A DNA stretch of 64,000 nucleotides from Rahnella bruchi (lineage in GTDB: Bacteria > Pseudomonadota > Gammaproteobacteria > Enterobacterales > Enterobacteriaceae): contig NZ_QZWI01000002.1 of NCBI RefSeq assembly GCF_003614975.1, positions 248,001 through 312,000 of the forward strand, in the 5' to 3' direction. The translations under genes were made by a program, and so were the position numbers. The notes below the pieces were generated by a model that did no database searches, had not been told where the DNA came from, and saw only the letters and a program-made list of their open reading frames with translations. Shown piece after piece: positions 28,033 to 37,011 of the stretch. The stretch's first letter is position 1, and every line of letters begins with the position of its first letter.

Positions 28033-29445
28033 ATGAGTGACACCTGCGCCCCTGAAATGGGGAGAACTAACAAAAAAACATTAAATAACAAGACATTATC
28101 AGCCCGCATTGACGCGCTTCCAGCCTCCGCCGGACTCTGGCGCTTCATCATATTGTTGTCACTGGGTGGATTCTTCGAACTGTATGATCTTTTCGAAACC
28201 GGATACATTAGTTCAGGTTTACTGGCAGAGAACATATTTCATATCGGCTCTGCGGGTGTTTTTGGCATATCCGATCAGGCTGCCTTCGCTTCCTCCACAT
28301 TTTTAGGTCTTTTTTTCGGCGCGAGCCTGCTGGCACCGAATGCAGACCGCTTTGGCCGCCGTATGACATTTATGTTTGCGTTGGCGTGGTACGGCTGTTT
28401 TTCTCTGCTCATGTCGTTCCAGAACAGCGCTGAAGGCGTCATTGCGTGCCGTTTTCTGGTCGGAATTGGTCTGGGCCTTGAGCTGGTGACTATCGATACC
28501 TATCTGACCGAATGGGTGCCGAGCCATATGCGCAGCCGTGCGTTCGCATTCGCGTTCTTTATCCAGTTTCTTTCCGTACCGGCTGTGGCGCTGATGTCCT
28601 GGTGGCTGGTGCCGCAAACCTTTTTCGGGCTGACAGGCTGGCGTTACGTGGTGATTGCAGGTGCTCTGTGTTCACTGGTGGTGTGGATTGTGCGTAAAAA
28701 TCTGCCGGAATCCGCCCGCTGGCTGGCGCAGCAAGGGCGCCATGAGGATGCGCATAATGTGGTGAGTGCGATGGAAAAACGCTGCGGGGTCGCTAACAGC
28801 CCGGCGTATATCGCGCAAGAAAGCACAGCGGAATTACCGCGAAAAGGTACGTTCAGGGAAATCTGGTCACCGGAATACCGCAAACGTACGCTGATGCTGA
28901 CTGTCATGAACTTTTTCCAGGCCATTGGTTTCTTCGGCTTTGGTAACTGGTTGCCTGCCCTGCTCTCCGGCAAAGGCACGACCGTCACTCACAGTTTGCT
29001 GTATGCCTTCTTTATTACGCTGGCCTACCCGCTGGGATCGCTGATTTGCAGCCGGTATGCCGATAAAATTGAAAACAAATGGCAGATCGTTCTCTCGTCA
29101 TTAATGACGGTGGTATTCGGTACCTTATTCGCCCTGCAAACCAATCCGGTGATGCTGGTGGTTTGCGGATTCCTGATCACCTACTCCAACGCCTGGCTGA
29201 CGTTCAGCTATCATGCCTACCAGACTGAAGTATTCCCGACGCATATCCGCGCCCGCGCCGTCGGCTTTTGCTATTCATTCAGCCGCCTGTCGACTGTCTT
29301 TAGCAGCATTTTGATCGGCCTGATCTTGCAATACGCCGGAACCCAAGGGGTAATTGCTTTCATTGTTGTCAGCATGATTATTGTGATGCTGGTCATCGGT
29401 ATTTTCGGGCCAAAAACGCGGGGCATTAATCTGGAAAACATCTGA
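28033..29445 (+). CDS. MFS transporter, substrate unknown (metabolite:H+ symporter type)
   Basis: 470-residue major facilitator protein with about twelve membrane helices. The first helix carries GGFFELYDLFETGY, acidic residues typical of organic-acid and metabolite symporters. The loop 2-3 motif NADRFGRR is at 103-110, and its second-half equivalent is weaker (SRYADKIENKW). ESARW and EVFPTHIRARAVG resemble the sugar-porter/YaaU-YdjE branch. It is next to pncB on the same strand but separated by a terminator and 336 bp. A nicotinate or aromatic-acid substrate (NiaP-like) is an attractive guess from context, not something the sequence proves. Absent from this position in E. coli K-12. Confidence 0.8.
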   Translation: MSDTCAPEMGRTNKKTLNNKTLSARIDALPASAGLWRFIILLSLGGFFELYDLFETGYISSGLLAENIFHIGSAGVFGISDQAAFASSTFLGLFFGASLLAPNADRFGRRMTFMFALAWYGCFSLLMSFQNSAEGVIACRFLVGIGLGLELVTIDTYLTEWVPSHMRSRAFAFAFFIQFLSVPAVALMSWWLVPQTFFGLTGWRYVVIAGALCSLVVWIVRKNLPESARWLAQQGRHEDAHNVVSAMEKRCGVANSPAYIAQESTAELPRKGTFREIWSPEYRKRTLMLTVMNFFQAIGFFGFGNWLPALLSGKGTTVTHSLLYAFFITLAYPLGSLICSRYADKIENKWQIVLSSLMTVVFGTLFALQTNPVMLVVCGFLITYSNAWLTFSYHAYQTEVFPTHIRARAVGFCYSFSRLSTVFSSILIGLILQYAGTQGVIAFIVVSMIIVMLVIGIFGPKTRGINLENI

Positions 29446-29781
29446 TCGTTTACTATCGTGAACAAACGAAGCGGAATGAACATACAAAAATCGGGGTAAA
29501 ATAGCCCCGATTTTTCTTTTCTGATTGTCAGGTTGATTAAATTTATGTAATCAATTTGTGCTTTTTTTAAGCCGGAAAATCGCCTGTTTGCCCATATTCC
29601 CTATGTTTAAGCACAATTAAGCCTCGACCATTCGCAGACAATTATGATGTGATGTGGGTTCTTTGACAGGATAATACGGTATACTTCACAGACTTTGCTG
29701 TTTTATCCCGAACGTTTTTTTTACGGAACGGTTGTTTGTGTTCAAACACTCAGTTTCTGACGAGGATGCTGTAAACGCGCT
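29446..29781 (+). promoter_or_regulatory. MFS-pncB interval with pncB upstream dyad
   Basis: 336 bp without a gene. After the MFS terminator there is an inverted repeat TTGATTA/TAATCAA (29533-29539, 29548-29554). TTGACA (29663-29668) and TATACT (29680-29685) lie too close together to form one promoter. A perfect dyad TGTTTG-TGTT-CAAACA (29733-29748) sits 33 bp before pncB. It resembles, but does not match, the NadR box TGTTTA-N6-TAAACA. The pncB ribosome site is GAGG at 29762-29765. Confidence 0.45.
29487..29519 (+). terminator. Terminator after the MFS gene
   Basis: AAATCGGGG and CCCCGATTTTT enclose an 8-base loop and end in TTTTTCTTTT, about 40 bp after the MFS stop codon. Confidence 0.85.
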
Positions 29782-30987
29782 ATGACTTCATACGCCTCCC
29801 CGATTTTGACTTCGCTGTTAGATACCGATGCCTACAAGCTTCACATGCAGCAAGCGGTTTACCATCGCTATCGCAATATCAGCGTAGTAGCCGAGTTCCG
29901 TTGCCGCGGCGATGAACTGCTGGGTGAATATGCCAGCGAAATTCGCGAGCAAGTCCGGATGATGAGTCAGCTGGCACTCACGGATGATGAGTTCACATAT
30001 CTTTCCGGCCTGCCCTTCTTCACTCAGGACTACCTGAACTGGCTGAAAGCGTTCCGCTACAATCCTGAACATGTCACTGTTTCCGATCGCAACGGGCATT
30101 TGCACGTACGCATTGAAGGTCCGTGGCGCGAAGTGATTATGTGGGAAGTGCCGCTGCTGGCGGTGATCAGCGAAGTGGTGCATCGTCAGCGCTCGCCTCA
30201 CGTGACCGCGCAAATGGCAGTGGATCAACTGCGTAAAAATCTCGCCAGCTTCAAAGAGCAGGCGGCAGATATTGACCTTTCCGCTTTCCGTCTGATGGAT
30301 TTCGGCACACGACGTCGTTTCTCTGGCGAAGTTCAGGAAGCTATCGTCAGCACGCTTAAAAATGAATTCCCTTATCTGGTCGGTACCAGCAATTACGATT
30401 TAGCACATAAATTGCAGCTGGCGCCGGTCGGGACTCAGGCACACGAATGGTTCCAGGCGCATCAGCAAATCAGTCCAGTTCTGGCCAACAGCCAGCGCGC
30501 GGCATTACAGGCCTGGCTGGATGAATATCCCGACCAGCTCGGGATTGCGCTGACCGACTGTATTACGATGGATGCTTTCCTGCGTGATTTCGGCAGCAAA
30601 TTCGCCAATGCCTATCAGGGGCTGCGCCATGACTCCGGGGATCCATTTGAATGGGGCGAAAAAGCGATCGCGCATTACCACGCGCTGGATATCGATCCGA
30701 TGACTAAAACGCTGGTATTTTCCGATAATCTGGATCTGGATAAAGCACTGCATCTTTATCGTCATTTCCACCAACGGGTAAATCTGGTGTTTGGTATTGG
30801 TACACGCCTGACCTGTAATATTCCCGGTGTAAAACCGCTGAATATTGTGATCAAGCTGGTTCAGTGCAACGGGAAGCCTGTCGCCAAGCTGTCTGATAGT
30901 CCGGGCAAAACTATTTGTCAGGACAAAGCCTTCGTGAAAGCGCTGCGTAAAGCCTTCGATTTGCCGCTGGTAAAAAAAGCGTCCTGA
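29782..30987 (+). CDS. pncB: Nicotinate phosphoribosyltransferase
   Basis: 401-residue PncB, which makes nicotinate mononucleotide from nicotinate and PRPP with ATP hydrolysis in NAD salvage. The phosphorylated histidine is His221 in [26 protein letters not shown] and KLSDSPGKT are the conserved substrate-binding segments. Length equals E. coli (400). NadR control is expected by analogy but an exact NadR box was not found. A terminator follows. Confidence 0.98.
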   Translation: MTSYASPILTSLLDTDAYKLHMQQAVYHRYRNISVVAEFRCRGDELLGEYASEIREQVRMMSQLALTDDEFTYLSGLPFFTQDYLNWLKAFRYNPEHVTVSDRNGHLHVRIEGPWREVIMWEVPLLAVISEVVHRQRSPHVTAQMAVDQLRKNLASFKEQAADIDLSAFRLMDFGTRRRFSGEVQEAIVSTLKNEFPYLVGTSNYDLAHKLQLAPVGTQAHEWFQAHQQISPVLANSQRAALQAWLDEYPDQLGIALTDCITMDAFLRDFGSKFANAYQGLRHDSGDPFEWGEKAIAHYHALDIDPMTKTLVFSDNLDLDKALHLYRHFHQRVNLVFGIGTRLTCNIPGVKPLNIVIKLVQCNGKPVAKLSDSPGKTICQDKAFVKALRKAFDLPLVKKAS

Positions 30988-30993
30988 CTGTCC

Positions 30994-31024
30994 ATAAAGC
31001 GCCGGAATGTATTTCGGCGCTTTA
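30994..31024 (+). terminator. pncB intrinsic terminator
   Basis: TAAAGCGCCG and CGGCGCTTTA form a perfect stem around a 9-10-base loop, directly after the pncB stop; the T tract is short. Confidence 0.75.
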
Positions 31025-31263
31025 TCAGAATTTTCTTTCCTTTCCTTACTTTCTTTCCTTTATATACCTGCAATCTGATTCCGCTCGGCTTTTATTCGTT
31101 ATCTCAATGTTTCCTGATAATCCGCGCCTTTGCCTGACAATTCTTCCTCACCAACGGTGATTTCTGCTTGTGTCCTGAGAAAGGCTAAGTAACATAGCAA
31201 AATCCCTTTTTACAGGGTGTCGAATATTTCTTAGCCAACATATATAAAGAAAGAGAGAAATCT

Positions 31264-32664
31264 ATGAGCGTTGTGCCTGTAGTCGACGTACTGCAAGGCC
31301 GTGCTGCGGTTGACAGTGAAGTCACCGTACGCGGTTGGGTACGTACCCGGAGAGATTCTAAAGCTGGTATCTCATTCGTCGCCGTTTATGACGGCTCCTG
31401 CTTTAATCCTTTACAGGCCGTCATCAATAATTCTCTGCCCAATTATCAGGAAGACGTTCTGCGTCTGACGACGGGTTGTTCAGTAGAAGTGACTGGTACT
31501 GTTGTCGCATCTCCTGGCGAAGGTCAGAGTTTCGAATTGCAGGCAACCGCCGTGAACGTTATTGGCTGGGTGGATGACCCTGATACCTACCCGATGGCGG
31601 CAAAACGCCACAGTATCGAATACCTGCGTGAAGTGGCTCACCTTCGCCCGCGCACCAACCTGATAGGTGCCGTTGCCCGTGTGCGCAATACCCTGTCTCA
31701 GGCGATTCACCGCTTCTATCACGAAAACGGCTACTTCTGGGTGTCTACCCCGCTGATCACTGCGTCAGATACCGAAGGTGCCGGCGAAATGTTCCGCGTT
31801 TCAACGCTGGATCTGCAAAACCTGCCGCGTACCGACAAAGGCGACGTTGACTTCAGCGAAGACTTCTTCGGTAAAGAAGCATTCCTTACTGTTTCCGGTC
31901 AGCTTAACGGTGAAGCTTACGCATGTGCGCTGTCTAAGGTTTACACCTTCGGCCCGACGTTCCGTGCGGAAAATTCTAACACCAGCCGTCATCTCGCTGA
32001 GTTCTGGATGGTTGAACCGGAAGTGGCATTTGCTACGCTCGATGATATCGCCTCACTGGCAGAAAACATGCTGAAGTATGTTTTCCAGGCAGTTTTGAAC
32101 GAACGTTCAGACGATATGGCCTTTTTTGCTGAACGCGTAGACAAAGATGCGGTTGCCCGCCTTGAACGTTTTGTAACCTCTGATTTCGCGCAGGTGGATT
32201 ACACTGAAGCAGTAGAAATCCTAATGAATTGCGGCCAGAAATTTGAAAATGCCGTTTCCTGGGGTGTGGATCTCTCTTCAGAGCATGAACGCTATCTTGC
32301 TGAGCAACATTTCAAAGCCCCGGTAGTGGTTAAAAACTATCCCAAAGATATCAAGTCCTTCTACATGCGTTTGAACGACGATGGCAAAACTGTAGCAGCG
32401 ATGGACGTACTGGCACCAGGTATTGGTGAGATTATCGGCGGTTCACAGCGTGAAGAACGTCTGGATGTATTGGATGCAAGAATGGTCGAGATGGGACTTA
32501 AAACTGAAGATTATTGGTGGTATCGCGATCTTCGTCGTTACGGCACAGTACCACACTCCGGCTTCGGGTTGGGCTTTGAACGTTTAGTGGCCTATGTCAC
32601 TGGTGTACAGAACGTTCGCGACGTGATTCCGTTCCCACGCACACCACGTAATGCAACCTTCTAA
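31264..32664 (+). CDS. asnS: Asparaginyl-tRNA synthetase
   Basis: 466-residue class II aminoacyl-tRNA synthetase. An N-terminal OB-fold anticodon-binding domain (about 15-110, [26 protein letters not shown]) precedes the catalytic domain with motif 2 ([21 protein letters not shown]) and motif 3 ([15 protein letters not shown]). Same length as E. coli. The 276 bp upstream hold a pyrimidine-rich stretch (about 31026-31060) and AAAGAGAG as ribosome site; no regulated element was identified. Confidence 0.98.
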   Translation: MSVVPVVDVLQGRAAVDSEVTVRGWVRTRRDSKAGISFVAVYDGSCFNPLQAVINNSLPNYQEDVLRLTTGCSVEVTGTVVASPGEGQSFELQATAVNVIGWVDDPDTYPMAAKRHSIEYLREVAHLRPRTNLIGAVARVRNTLSQAIHRFYHENGYFWVSTPLITASDTEGAGEMFRVSTLDLQNLPRTDKGDVDFSEDFFGKEAFLTVSGQLNGEAYACALSKVYTFGPTFRAENSNTSRHLAEFWMVEPEVAFATLDDIASLAENMLKYVFQAVLNERSDDMAFFAERVDKDAVARLERFVTSDFAQVDYTEAVEILMNCGQKFENAVSWGVDLSSEHERYLAEQHFKAPVVVKNYPKDIKSFYMRLNDDGKTVAAMDVLAPGIGEIIGGSQREERLDVLDARMVEMGLKTEDYWWYRDLRRYGTVPHSGFGLGFERLVAYVTGVQNVRDVIPFPRTPRNATF

Positions 32665-32703
32665 TTAATTAAACTATTTCTAATTAACAAAATAGTTACA
32701 AAA

Positions 32704-32733
32704 CTAAGGCCAGCATTGCTGGCCTTAGTCATT
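32704..32733 (+). terminator. Perfect palindrome after asnS, probable terminator
   Basis: CTAAGGCCAGCA, one T, and TGCTGGCCTTAG form a 25-bp perfect palindrome (32704-32728), 40 bp after the asnS stop. Only a short T-rich tail (TCATTTTG) follows, so termination may be partial. Confidence 0.65.
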
Positions 32734-32763
32734 TTGAAAGATAGATCCCTGTCACAAAGTTCC

Positions 32764-32863
32764 GTAAAATACACATTTTGTAATACAATTTTTCCAACTG
32801 AAACATATTTAGTAATTTAGTAGCATTTTCGCTATGGATTAAGCTCACCACGGATGGAATAGT
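32764..32863 (+). promoter_or_regulatory. Porin promoter with OmpR-binding region
   Basis: The stretch from GTAAAATACACATTTTGTAATAC (32763 onward) through the GAAACATATTT region is strikingly similar to the E. coli ompF segment holding OmpR boxes F1-F3. A -10-like AATAGT (32858-32863) corresponds in position to the E. coli ompF -10. The leader that follows, including GACACCAAACT, GTTCCGTAAA and GGCAGTGGCAGGTGTC, is almost the same as the E. coli ompF leader targeted by sRNA MicF. Exact OmpR boxes need footprinting. Confidence 0.65.
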
Positions 32864-32963
32864 GCGTTCAGACACAGGAGACACCAAACTTTCACGAATA
32901 GTTCCGTAAAGAATTATTTAAGGCAGTGGCAGGTGTCCAATAAAACCAATGAGGGTAATAATA

Positions 32964-34076
32964 ATGATGAAGCGCAATATTCTTGCAGTGGTAATCCCTG
33001 CTCTGTTAGTTGCTGGTGCAGCTAATGCGGCTGAGATCTATAACAAAGACGGCAACAAACTGGATCTGTACGGTAAAGTTGACGCGCGTCACACCTTCTC
33101 TGACAACGCTGGCGACGATGGCGACCAGACTTACGTTCGTTTCGGCTTCAAAGGCGAAACTCAAATTACTGACCAACTGACCGGTTACGGCCAGTGGGAA
33201 TACAACGTTCAGGCTAACCACGCAGAAAGCGCTGGCGACGAAGGTAACAAAACTCGTCTGGGCTTCGCAGGTCTGAAATTTGGCGATGCAGGTTCATTCG
33301 ACTACGGTCGTAACTACGGCGTAATCTACGACGTAATGTCCTACACTGACCAATTGCCAATCTTCGGCGATGACACTATGTACCAGAACAACGACAACTT
33401 CATGGTTGGTCGTGGTAATGGCATGGCAACTTACCGTAACAGCAACTTCTTCGGTCTGGTTGACGGCCTGAGCTTCGCTGTACAGTACCAGGGCAAAAAC
33501 GACGAAGGTCGTGACAACCGTGGTCCAGTTGATTCCAATGGCGACGGCTGGGGTACTTCTGCCGCTTACGCTATCGGCAACTCCGGTGTTAGCCTGACTG
33601 GTGCTTACTTCTCTTCTAACCGTACCTCTACTCAGAAAGCAGACGGTAACGGCGACAAAGCTGACGCATACGCATTCGGCGCGAAATACGACGCTAACAA
33701 CCTGTACCTGGCAACCTTCTACGGTGAATCACGTAACACCACCGATTACGGCAACCCAGATGCAATTGCTAACAAAACTCAGAACTTCGAAGTGGTTGCT
33801 CAGTACCAGTTCGATTTCGGTCTGCGCCCATCTATCGCATACCTGCAGTCTAAAGGTAAGAGCCTGAACGGTTTCTCCAACAACGGTTCTACCTACGCTG
33901 GCGGCGATGCTGACCTGGTTAAATACGTAGAAGTGGGTACCTACTACTACTTCAACAAAAACATGTCTACCTATGTTGACTATAAAATCAACCTGCTGGA
34001 CGACAACAGCTACACCAAAGCATCTGGCCGTAGCACAGACGACATCGTTGGTGTTGGTCTGCAATACCAGTTCTAA
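32964..34076 (+). CDS. ompF: OmpF/OmpC-type general porin
   Basis: 370-residue trimeric porin. Signal peptide residues 1-22 ([22 protein letters not shown]), mature start [16 protein letters not shown]. The constriction-loop L3 segment includes [17 protein letters not shown]. The barrel ends in the C-terminal Phe of VGVGLQYQF required for outer-membrane insertion. Position between asnS and aspC, the leader and the promoter identify it as ompF; the loops differ from E. coli OmpF and some are OmpC-like. The ATG at 32964 follows GAGGG (32951-32955). Expected regulation: EnvZ/OmpR and MicF. Confidence 0.95.
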   Translation: MMKRNILAVVIPALLVAGAANAAEIYNKDGNKLDLYGKVDARHTFSDNAGDDGDQTYVRFGFKGETQITDQLTGYGQWEYNVQANHAESAGDEGNKTRLGFAGLKFGDAGSFDYGRNYGVIYDVMSYTDQLPIFGDDTMYQNNDNFMVGRGNGMATYRNSNFFGLVDGLSFAVQYQGKNDEGRDNRGPVDSNGDGWGTSAAYAIGNSGVSLTGAYFSSNRTSTQKADGNGDKADAYAFGAKYDANNLYLATFYGESRNTTDYGNPDAIANKTQNFEVVAQYQFDFGLRPSIAYLQSKGKSLNGFSNNGSTYAGGDADLVKYVEVGTYYYFNKNMSTYVDYKINLLDDNSYTKASGRSTDDIVGVGLQYQF

Positions 34077-34120
34077 TATCGCTTAATGATGCGCTTCTGG
34101 GCGCATCAAAGTGGATATCA

Positions 34121-34146
34121 AGGCAGAGCTTCGGCTCTGCTTTTTG
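34121..34146 (+). terminator. Porin gene terminator with UUCG tetraloop
   Basis: GCAGAGC, TTCG loop and GCTCTGC (34123-34140) followed by TTTTT, 45 bp after the porin stop codon. Confidence 0.9.
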
Positions 34147-34247
34147 CATTTAAGCATTTCAAAAACCGAACTTTGCTACCCCCTCCCATAAAAAATTTTA
34201 ATCTCACACGCCTTCTCACAACTCTGCTTTCTTTTTGCCGCAAACGG

Positions 34248-34276
34248 TTGGCAAACGGTAGCGCTGGCGGTACCCT
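34248..34276 (+). promoter_or_regulatory. Probable aspC promoter
   Basis: TTGGCA (34248-34253), 17 bp, TACCCT (34271-34276), 41 bp before the aspC start. A direct repeat GCAAACGGT (34240-34248 and 34251-34259, period 11) overlaps the -35. Confidence 0.5.
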
Positions 34277-34317
34277 GAAGCCCTCTTTCGTCATATCAGG
34301 CTATGGAATTTTCCGAC

Positions 34318-35508
34318 ATGTTTGAAAAAATCACTGCAGCACCTGCTGACCCTATTCTGGGACTTACCGATCTTTTCCGCGCGGATGGTCGCTCGAATAA
34401 AATCAATCTTGGGATTGGTGTTTATAAAGATGAAACGGGTAAAACGCCGGTTTTGGCCAGCGTGAAGAAAGCCGAACAGTTTTTGTTGGAAAATGAAACC
34501 ACTAAAACCTATCTGAGCATCGACGGGTTGCCTGATTTTGCACATTGCACGCAGGAATTGCTGTTCGGTAAAGACAGCGCAGTGATTGCAGACAAACGTG
34601 CCCGCACGGCACAAACTCCGGGCGGCACCGGTGCCCTGCGCATTGCAGCAGATTTTATTGCAAATCAGACCACCGCGACGCGCGTGTGGGTCAGTAATCC
34701 AAGCTGGCCGAACCATAAAGGTGTATTTTCTGCCTCCGGTCTGGAAGTTGCAGAATACAACTATTACGACGCAGCCAGTCACAGCCTGGATTTCGACGGC
34801 ATGCTGAAAAGCCTGAGCGAAGCGAAAGCCGGCGACGTAGTGCTCTTCCACGGTTGCTGCCATAACCCGACGGGTATCGACCCGACGCAGGAACAATGGG
34901 CTAAGCTGGCGGAACTGTCACTGGCAAACGGCTGGTTACCGCTGTTTGATTTTGCTTATCAGGGCTTTGCTAAAGGTCTGGAAGAAGATGCAGCTGGCCT
35001 GCGCCTGTTCGTCGCCAGCCATAAAGAATTACTGGTCGCCAGTTCTTACTCGAAAAACTTCGGTTTATACAATGAACGTGTCGGCGCTTGTACTTTAGTC
35101 ACCGCCGACGCTGAAACTGCCGATCGTGCATTCAGCCAGATAAAATCAGTTATCCGTACAAACTACTCTAACCCACCAGCACACGGCGCAGCAGTTGTAG
35201 CCACCATTCTGGGTAACGAAGCATTGCGCACACTGTGGGAGCAGGAACTGAGCGATATGCGCCAGCGTATCCACCGTATGCGTCAGCTGTTTGTCAGCAC
35301 CCTACAGGAAAAAGGGGCACAGCAGGATTTCAGCTTCATTATCAATCAGAACGGAATGTTTTCATTTAGCGGCCTGACCAAAGATCAGGTACTGCGTCTG
35401 CGAGATGAGTTCGGCGTTTACGCGGTGAATTCTGGCCGTATTAACGTCGCAGGCATTACGCTGGAAAATATGGCTCCGCTGTGTGAAGCGATTGTCGCCG
35501 TGCTGTAA
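34318..35508 (+). CDS. aspC: Aspartate aminotransferase
   Basis: 396-residue class I PLP aminotransferase interconverting aspartate/2-oxoglutarate and oxaloacetate/glutamate. PLP Schiff-base Lys246 lies in [13 protein letters not shown], and HNPTGIDP and SGRINVAG carry the conserved Asn/Asp and substrate-carboxylate Arg regions. Start at ATG 34318 gives exactly the E. coli length; an in-frame ATG at 34303 is less likely. A strong bidirectional terminator separates it from convergent gloC. Confidence 0.98.
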   Translation: MFEKITAAPADPILGLTDLFRADGRSNKINLGIGVYKDETGKTPVLASVKKAEQFLLENETTKTYLSIDGLPDFAHCTQELLFGKDSAVIADKRARTAQTPGGTGALRIAADFIANQTTATRVWVSNPSWPNHKGVFSASGLEVAEYNYYDAASHSLDFDGMLKSLSEAKAGDVVLFHGCCHNPTGIDPTQEQWAKLAELSLANGWLPLFDFAYQGFAKGLEEDAAGLRLFVASHKELLVASSYSKNFGLYNERVGACTLVTADAETADRAFSQIKSVIRTNYSNPPAHGAAVVATILGNEALRTLWEQELSDMRQRIHRMRQLFVSTLQEKGAQQDFSFIINQNGMFSFSGLTKDQVLRLRDEFGVYAVNSGRINVAGITLENMAPLCEAIVAVL

Positions 35509-35531
35509 AAAGCCAGCGCGGCTGTCGCATT

Positions 35532-35569
35532 AAAAAAGCCCGTCAGGAAACTGACGGGCTTTTTGTTTT
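35532..35569. terminator. Bidirectional terminator between aspC and gloC
   Basis: AAAAAGCCCGTCAG, a GAAA tetraloop and CTGACGGGCTTTTT form a perfect 14-bp stem between two convergent stop codons. Confidence 0.92.
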
Positions 35570-35583
35570 CCGGCAAACAAACA

Positions 35584-36231
35584 TTACCAGACCGGCATTT
35601 CGTCCTGCAGGAAGGGATTGTTTTTACGCTCGTAACCAAAATCAGACATCGGGCCATGGCCTGGAATAAAGACCATGTCATCGCCCAGAGGCAACAGTTT
35701 GGTTTTAATCGAGCTAATAAGCGCCTGATGATCGCCGCGTGGGAAATCACTACGCCCGACGCCGCCTTTGAAAATCACGTCACCGGAAACGGCAATACGT
35801 GCTTTATCATTGATGAAAACGATGTGCCCCGGCGTATGACCCGGACAATGTAATACGGATAAGATTTCTTCGCCCACGTTTACCGTGTCGCCTTCTTCAA
35901 GCCAGGTATCGGGTGTCAGCGGGTCACAATGGTCAAGGCCAAACATCTGACTCTGGGTCGGCAAAGCATCAAGCAGGAATTGATCTTCCTTCTGCGGCCC
36001 GATAACAGGCACCTGATAATGTGCAGCCAGTTCAGCTGCGGCACCCACGTGATCAAGATGACCGTGAGTCAGCAAAATTTGGGTGACCAAAACGCCTTTG
36101 GCAGACACTTCCTGAATGATCCGCGCGGCTTCGCCACCGGGATCAACAATGGCGGCCTGATTGGTCTTGGTACACCAAATCAGAGAGCAGTTTTGGCTGA
36201 AAGCCGTAACGGTAATAAGATGGATTTTCAT
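35584..36231 (-). CDS. gloC: Hydroxyacylglutathione hydrolase GloC (type II glyoxalase)
   Basis: 215-residue metallo-beta-lactamase-fold hydrolase (YcbL). The metal motif THGHLDH gives His56, His58, Asp60 and His61; other ligands lie in [24 protein letters not shown] and FIPGHGP. It hydrolyses S-lactoylglutathione in methylglyoxal detoxification. The ATG at 36231 has GGAG seven bases upstream and matches E. coli length exactly; the open frame to 36255 is not supported. Confidence 0.95.
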   Translation of the reverse strand: MKIHLITVTAFSQNCSLIWCTKTNQAAIVDPGGEAARIIQEVSAKGVLVTQILLTHGHLDHVGAAAELAAHYQVPVIGPQKEDQFLLDALPTQSQMFGLDHCDPLTPDTWLEEGDTVNVGEEILSVLHCPGHTPGHIVFINDKARIAVSGDVIFKGGVGRSDFPRGDHQALISSIKTKLLPLGDDMVFIPGHGPMSDFGYERKNNPFLQDEMPVW

Positions 36232-36280
36232 AAGACTCCACAAAATGGCCTGCACAGCGGCAGGCCATTAATTACACACA

Positions 36281-36832
36281 TCACCAGGTCCGTGCAGGCC
36301 CGGTATCGATGTGCACAAAGTTACTTCGTGGATAATATCCTACACCACCCATCCGCATTTTTAACGCAGCTTTGCGGATATTACTCAACTCGATCCCCTG
36401 AATGTGGAAATCCATTGCCTGTCCGAGCGTGTGATAGCTGTGTTTTGCCACGCCATTTCCCGGTTCACGCATACTGTTATTGGTTGCCAGTGAGCGATAG
36501 CCAGAAATCAGCTGAACAGGTTTACTGGTGCCGCCGAGCATAACTTGCAGACGATAGAGGTGGTCGAACAAGGCAGGATCGATAGATTTTACCTTTTCCG
36601 CCCGATAGTCTCTGAACAAATGATTCAACCGAGCCAACTCATCCTTGTTGTAACGCTTTCCATCAAAGAACTCAGTTTTGAGGGTTTCGCCGGTATTTAA
36701 GTTATTAACGACTAAAACACGCGGACGAGGAGTGGAAAGAGTGGCGAATGCACGACTCGGAAGTAATGCAATCCCCATAGCGGCACTGCCCAGTGCCAGC
36801 CATTTACGGCGATGTTTGTCGATTTCATTCAT
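36281..36832 (-). CDS. mepK: Murein endopeptidase MepK
   Basis: 183-residue YcbK/MepK, a periplasmic peptidase of the DUF882 (M15-like) family that cleaves 3-3 (mDap-mDap) crosslinks made by L,D-transpeptidases. The N-terminus has a twin-arginine-like HRRKWLALGSAAMGIALLPSRAFA export signal. Zinc-ligand candidates are His134 and Asp141 (HTLGQAMDFH) and His174 (NFVHIDTG). It lies just downstream of ldtD, the enzyme making those crosslinks, on the same strand. Start chosen by alignment with E. coli (182 residues). Confidence 0.94.
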   Translation of the reverse strand: MNEIDKHRRKWLALGSAAMGIALLPSRAFATLSTPRPRVLVVNNLNTGETLKTEFFDGKRYNKDELARLNHLFRDYRAEKVKSIDPALFDHLYRLQVMLGGTSKPVQLISGYRSLATNNSMREPGNGVAKHSYHTLGQAMDFHIQGIELSNIRKAALKMRMGGVGYYPRSNFVHIDTGPARTW

Positions 36833-36937
36833 GAACAGTTTACTATCCGATAAGAGAGTCAAAAATATGTGCGATTTATGCACCGTTTCGAACCTTAACT
36901 GCCAACTATCAGCGAGTCAAGAGACCCTGATATGCAA

Positions 36938-36966
36938 AACGAGCGTGCCAGTAGCTCACGCTCGTT
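36938..36966 (-). terminator. Hairpin between ldtD and mepK
   Basis: AACGAGCGTG and CACGCTCGTT form a perfect 10-bp stem, 45 bp after the ldtD stop codon on the minus strand. The T tail is short (TTTGC), so it may attenuate rather than end transcription into mepK. Confidence 0.5.
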
Positions 36967-37011
36967 GTGTGGCCAATTACTCTGACCCTTATCAGATTAG
37001 TTTTACTGCAT

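Noticed and set aside
29608-29625. NadR box (TGTTTA...) before pncB
   Set aside because: Only one half-site (TGTTTA) is present; the second half TAAACA is missing at the required distance.
31026-31060. Pyrimidine-rich repeat of TTTCTTTCC units before asnS
   Set aside because: Low-complexity tract without a clear repeat period or function.
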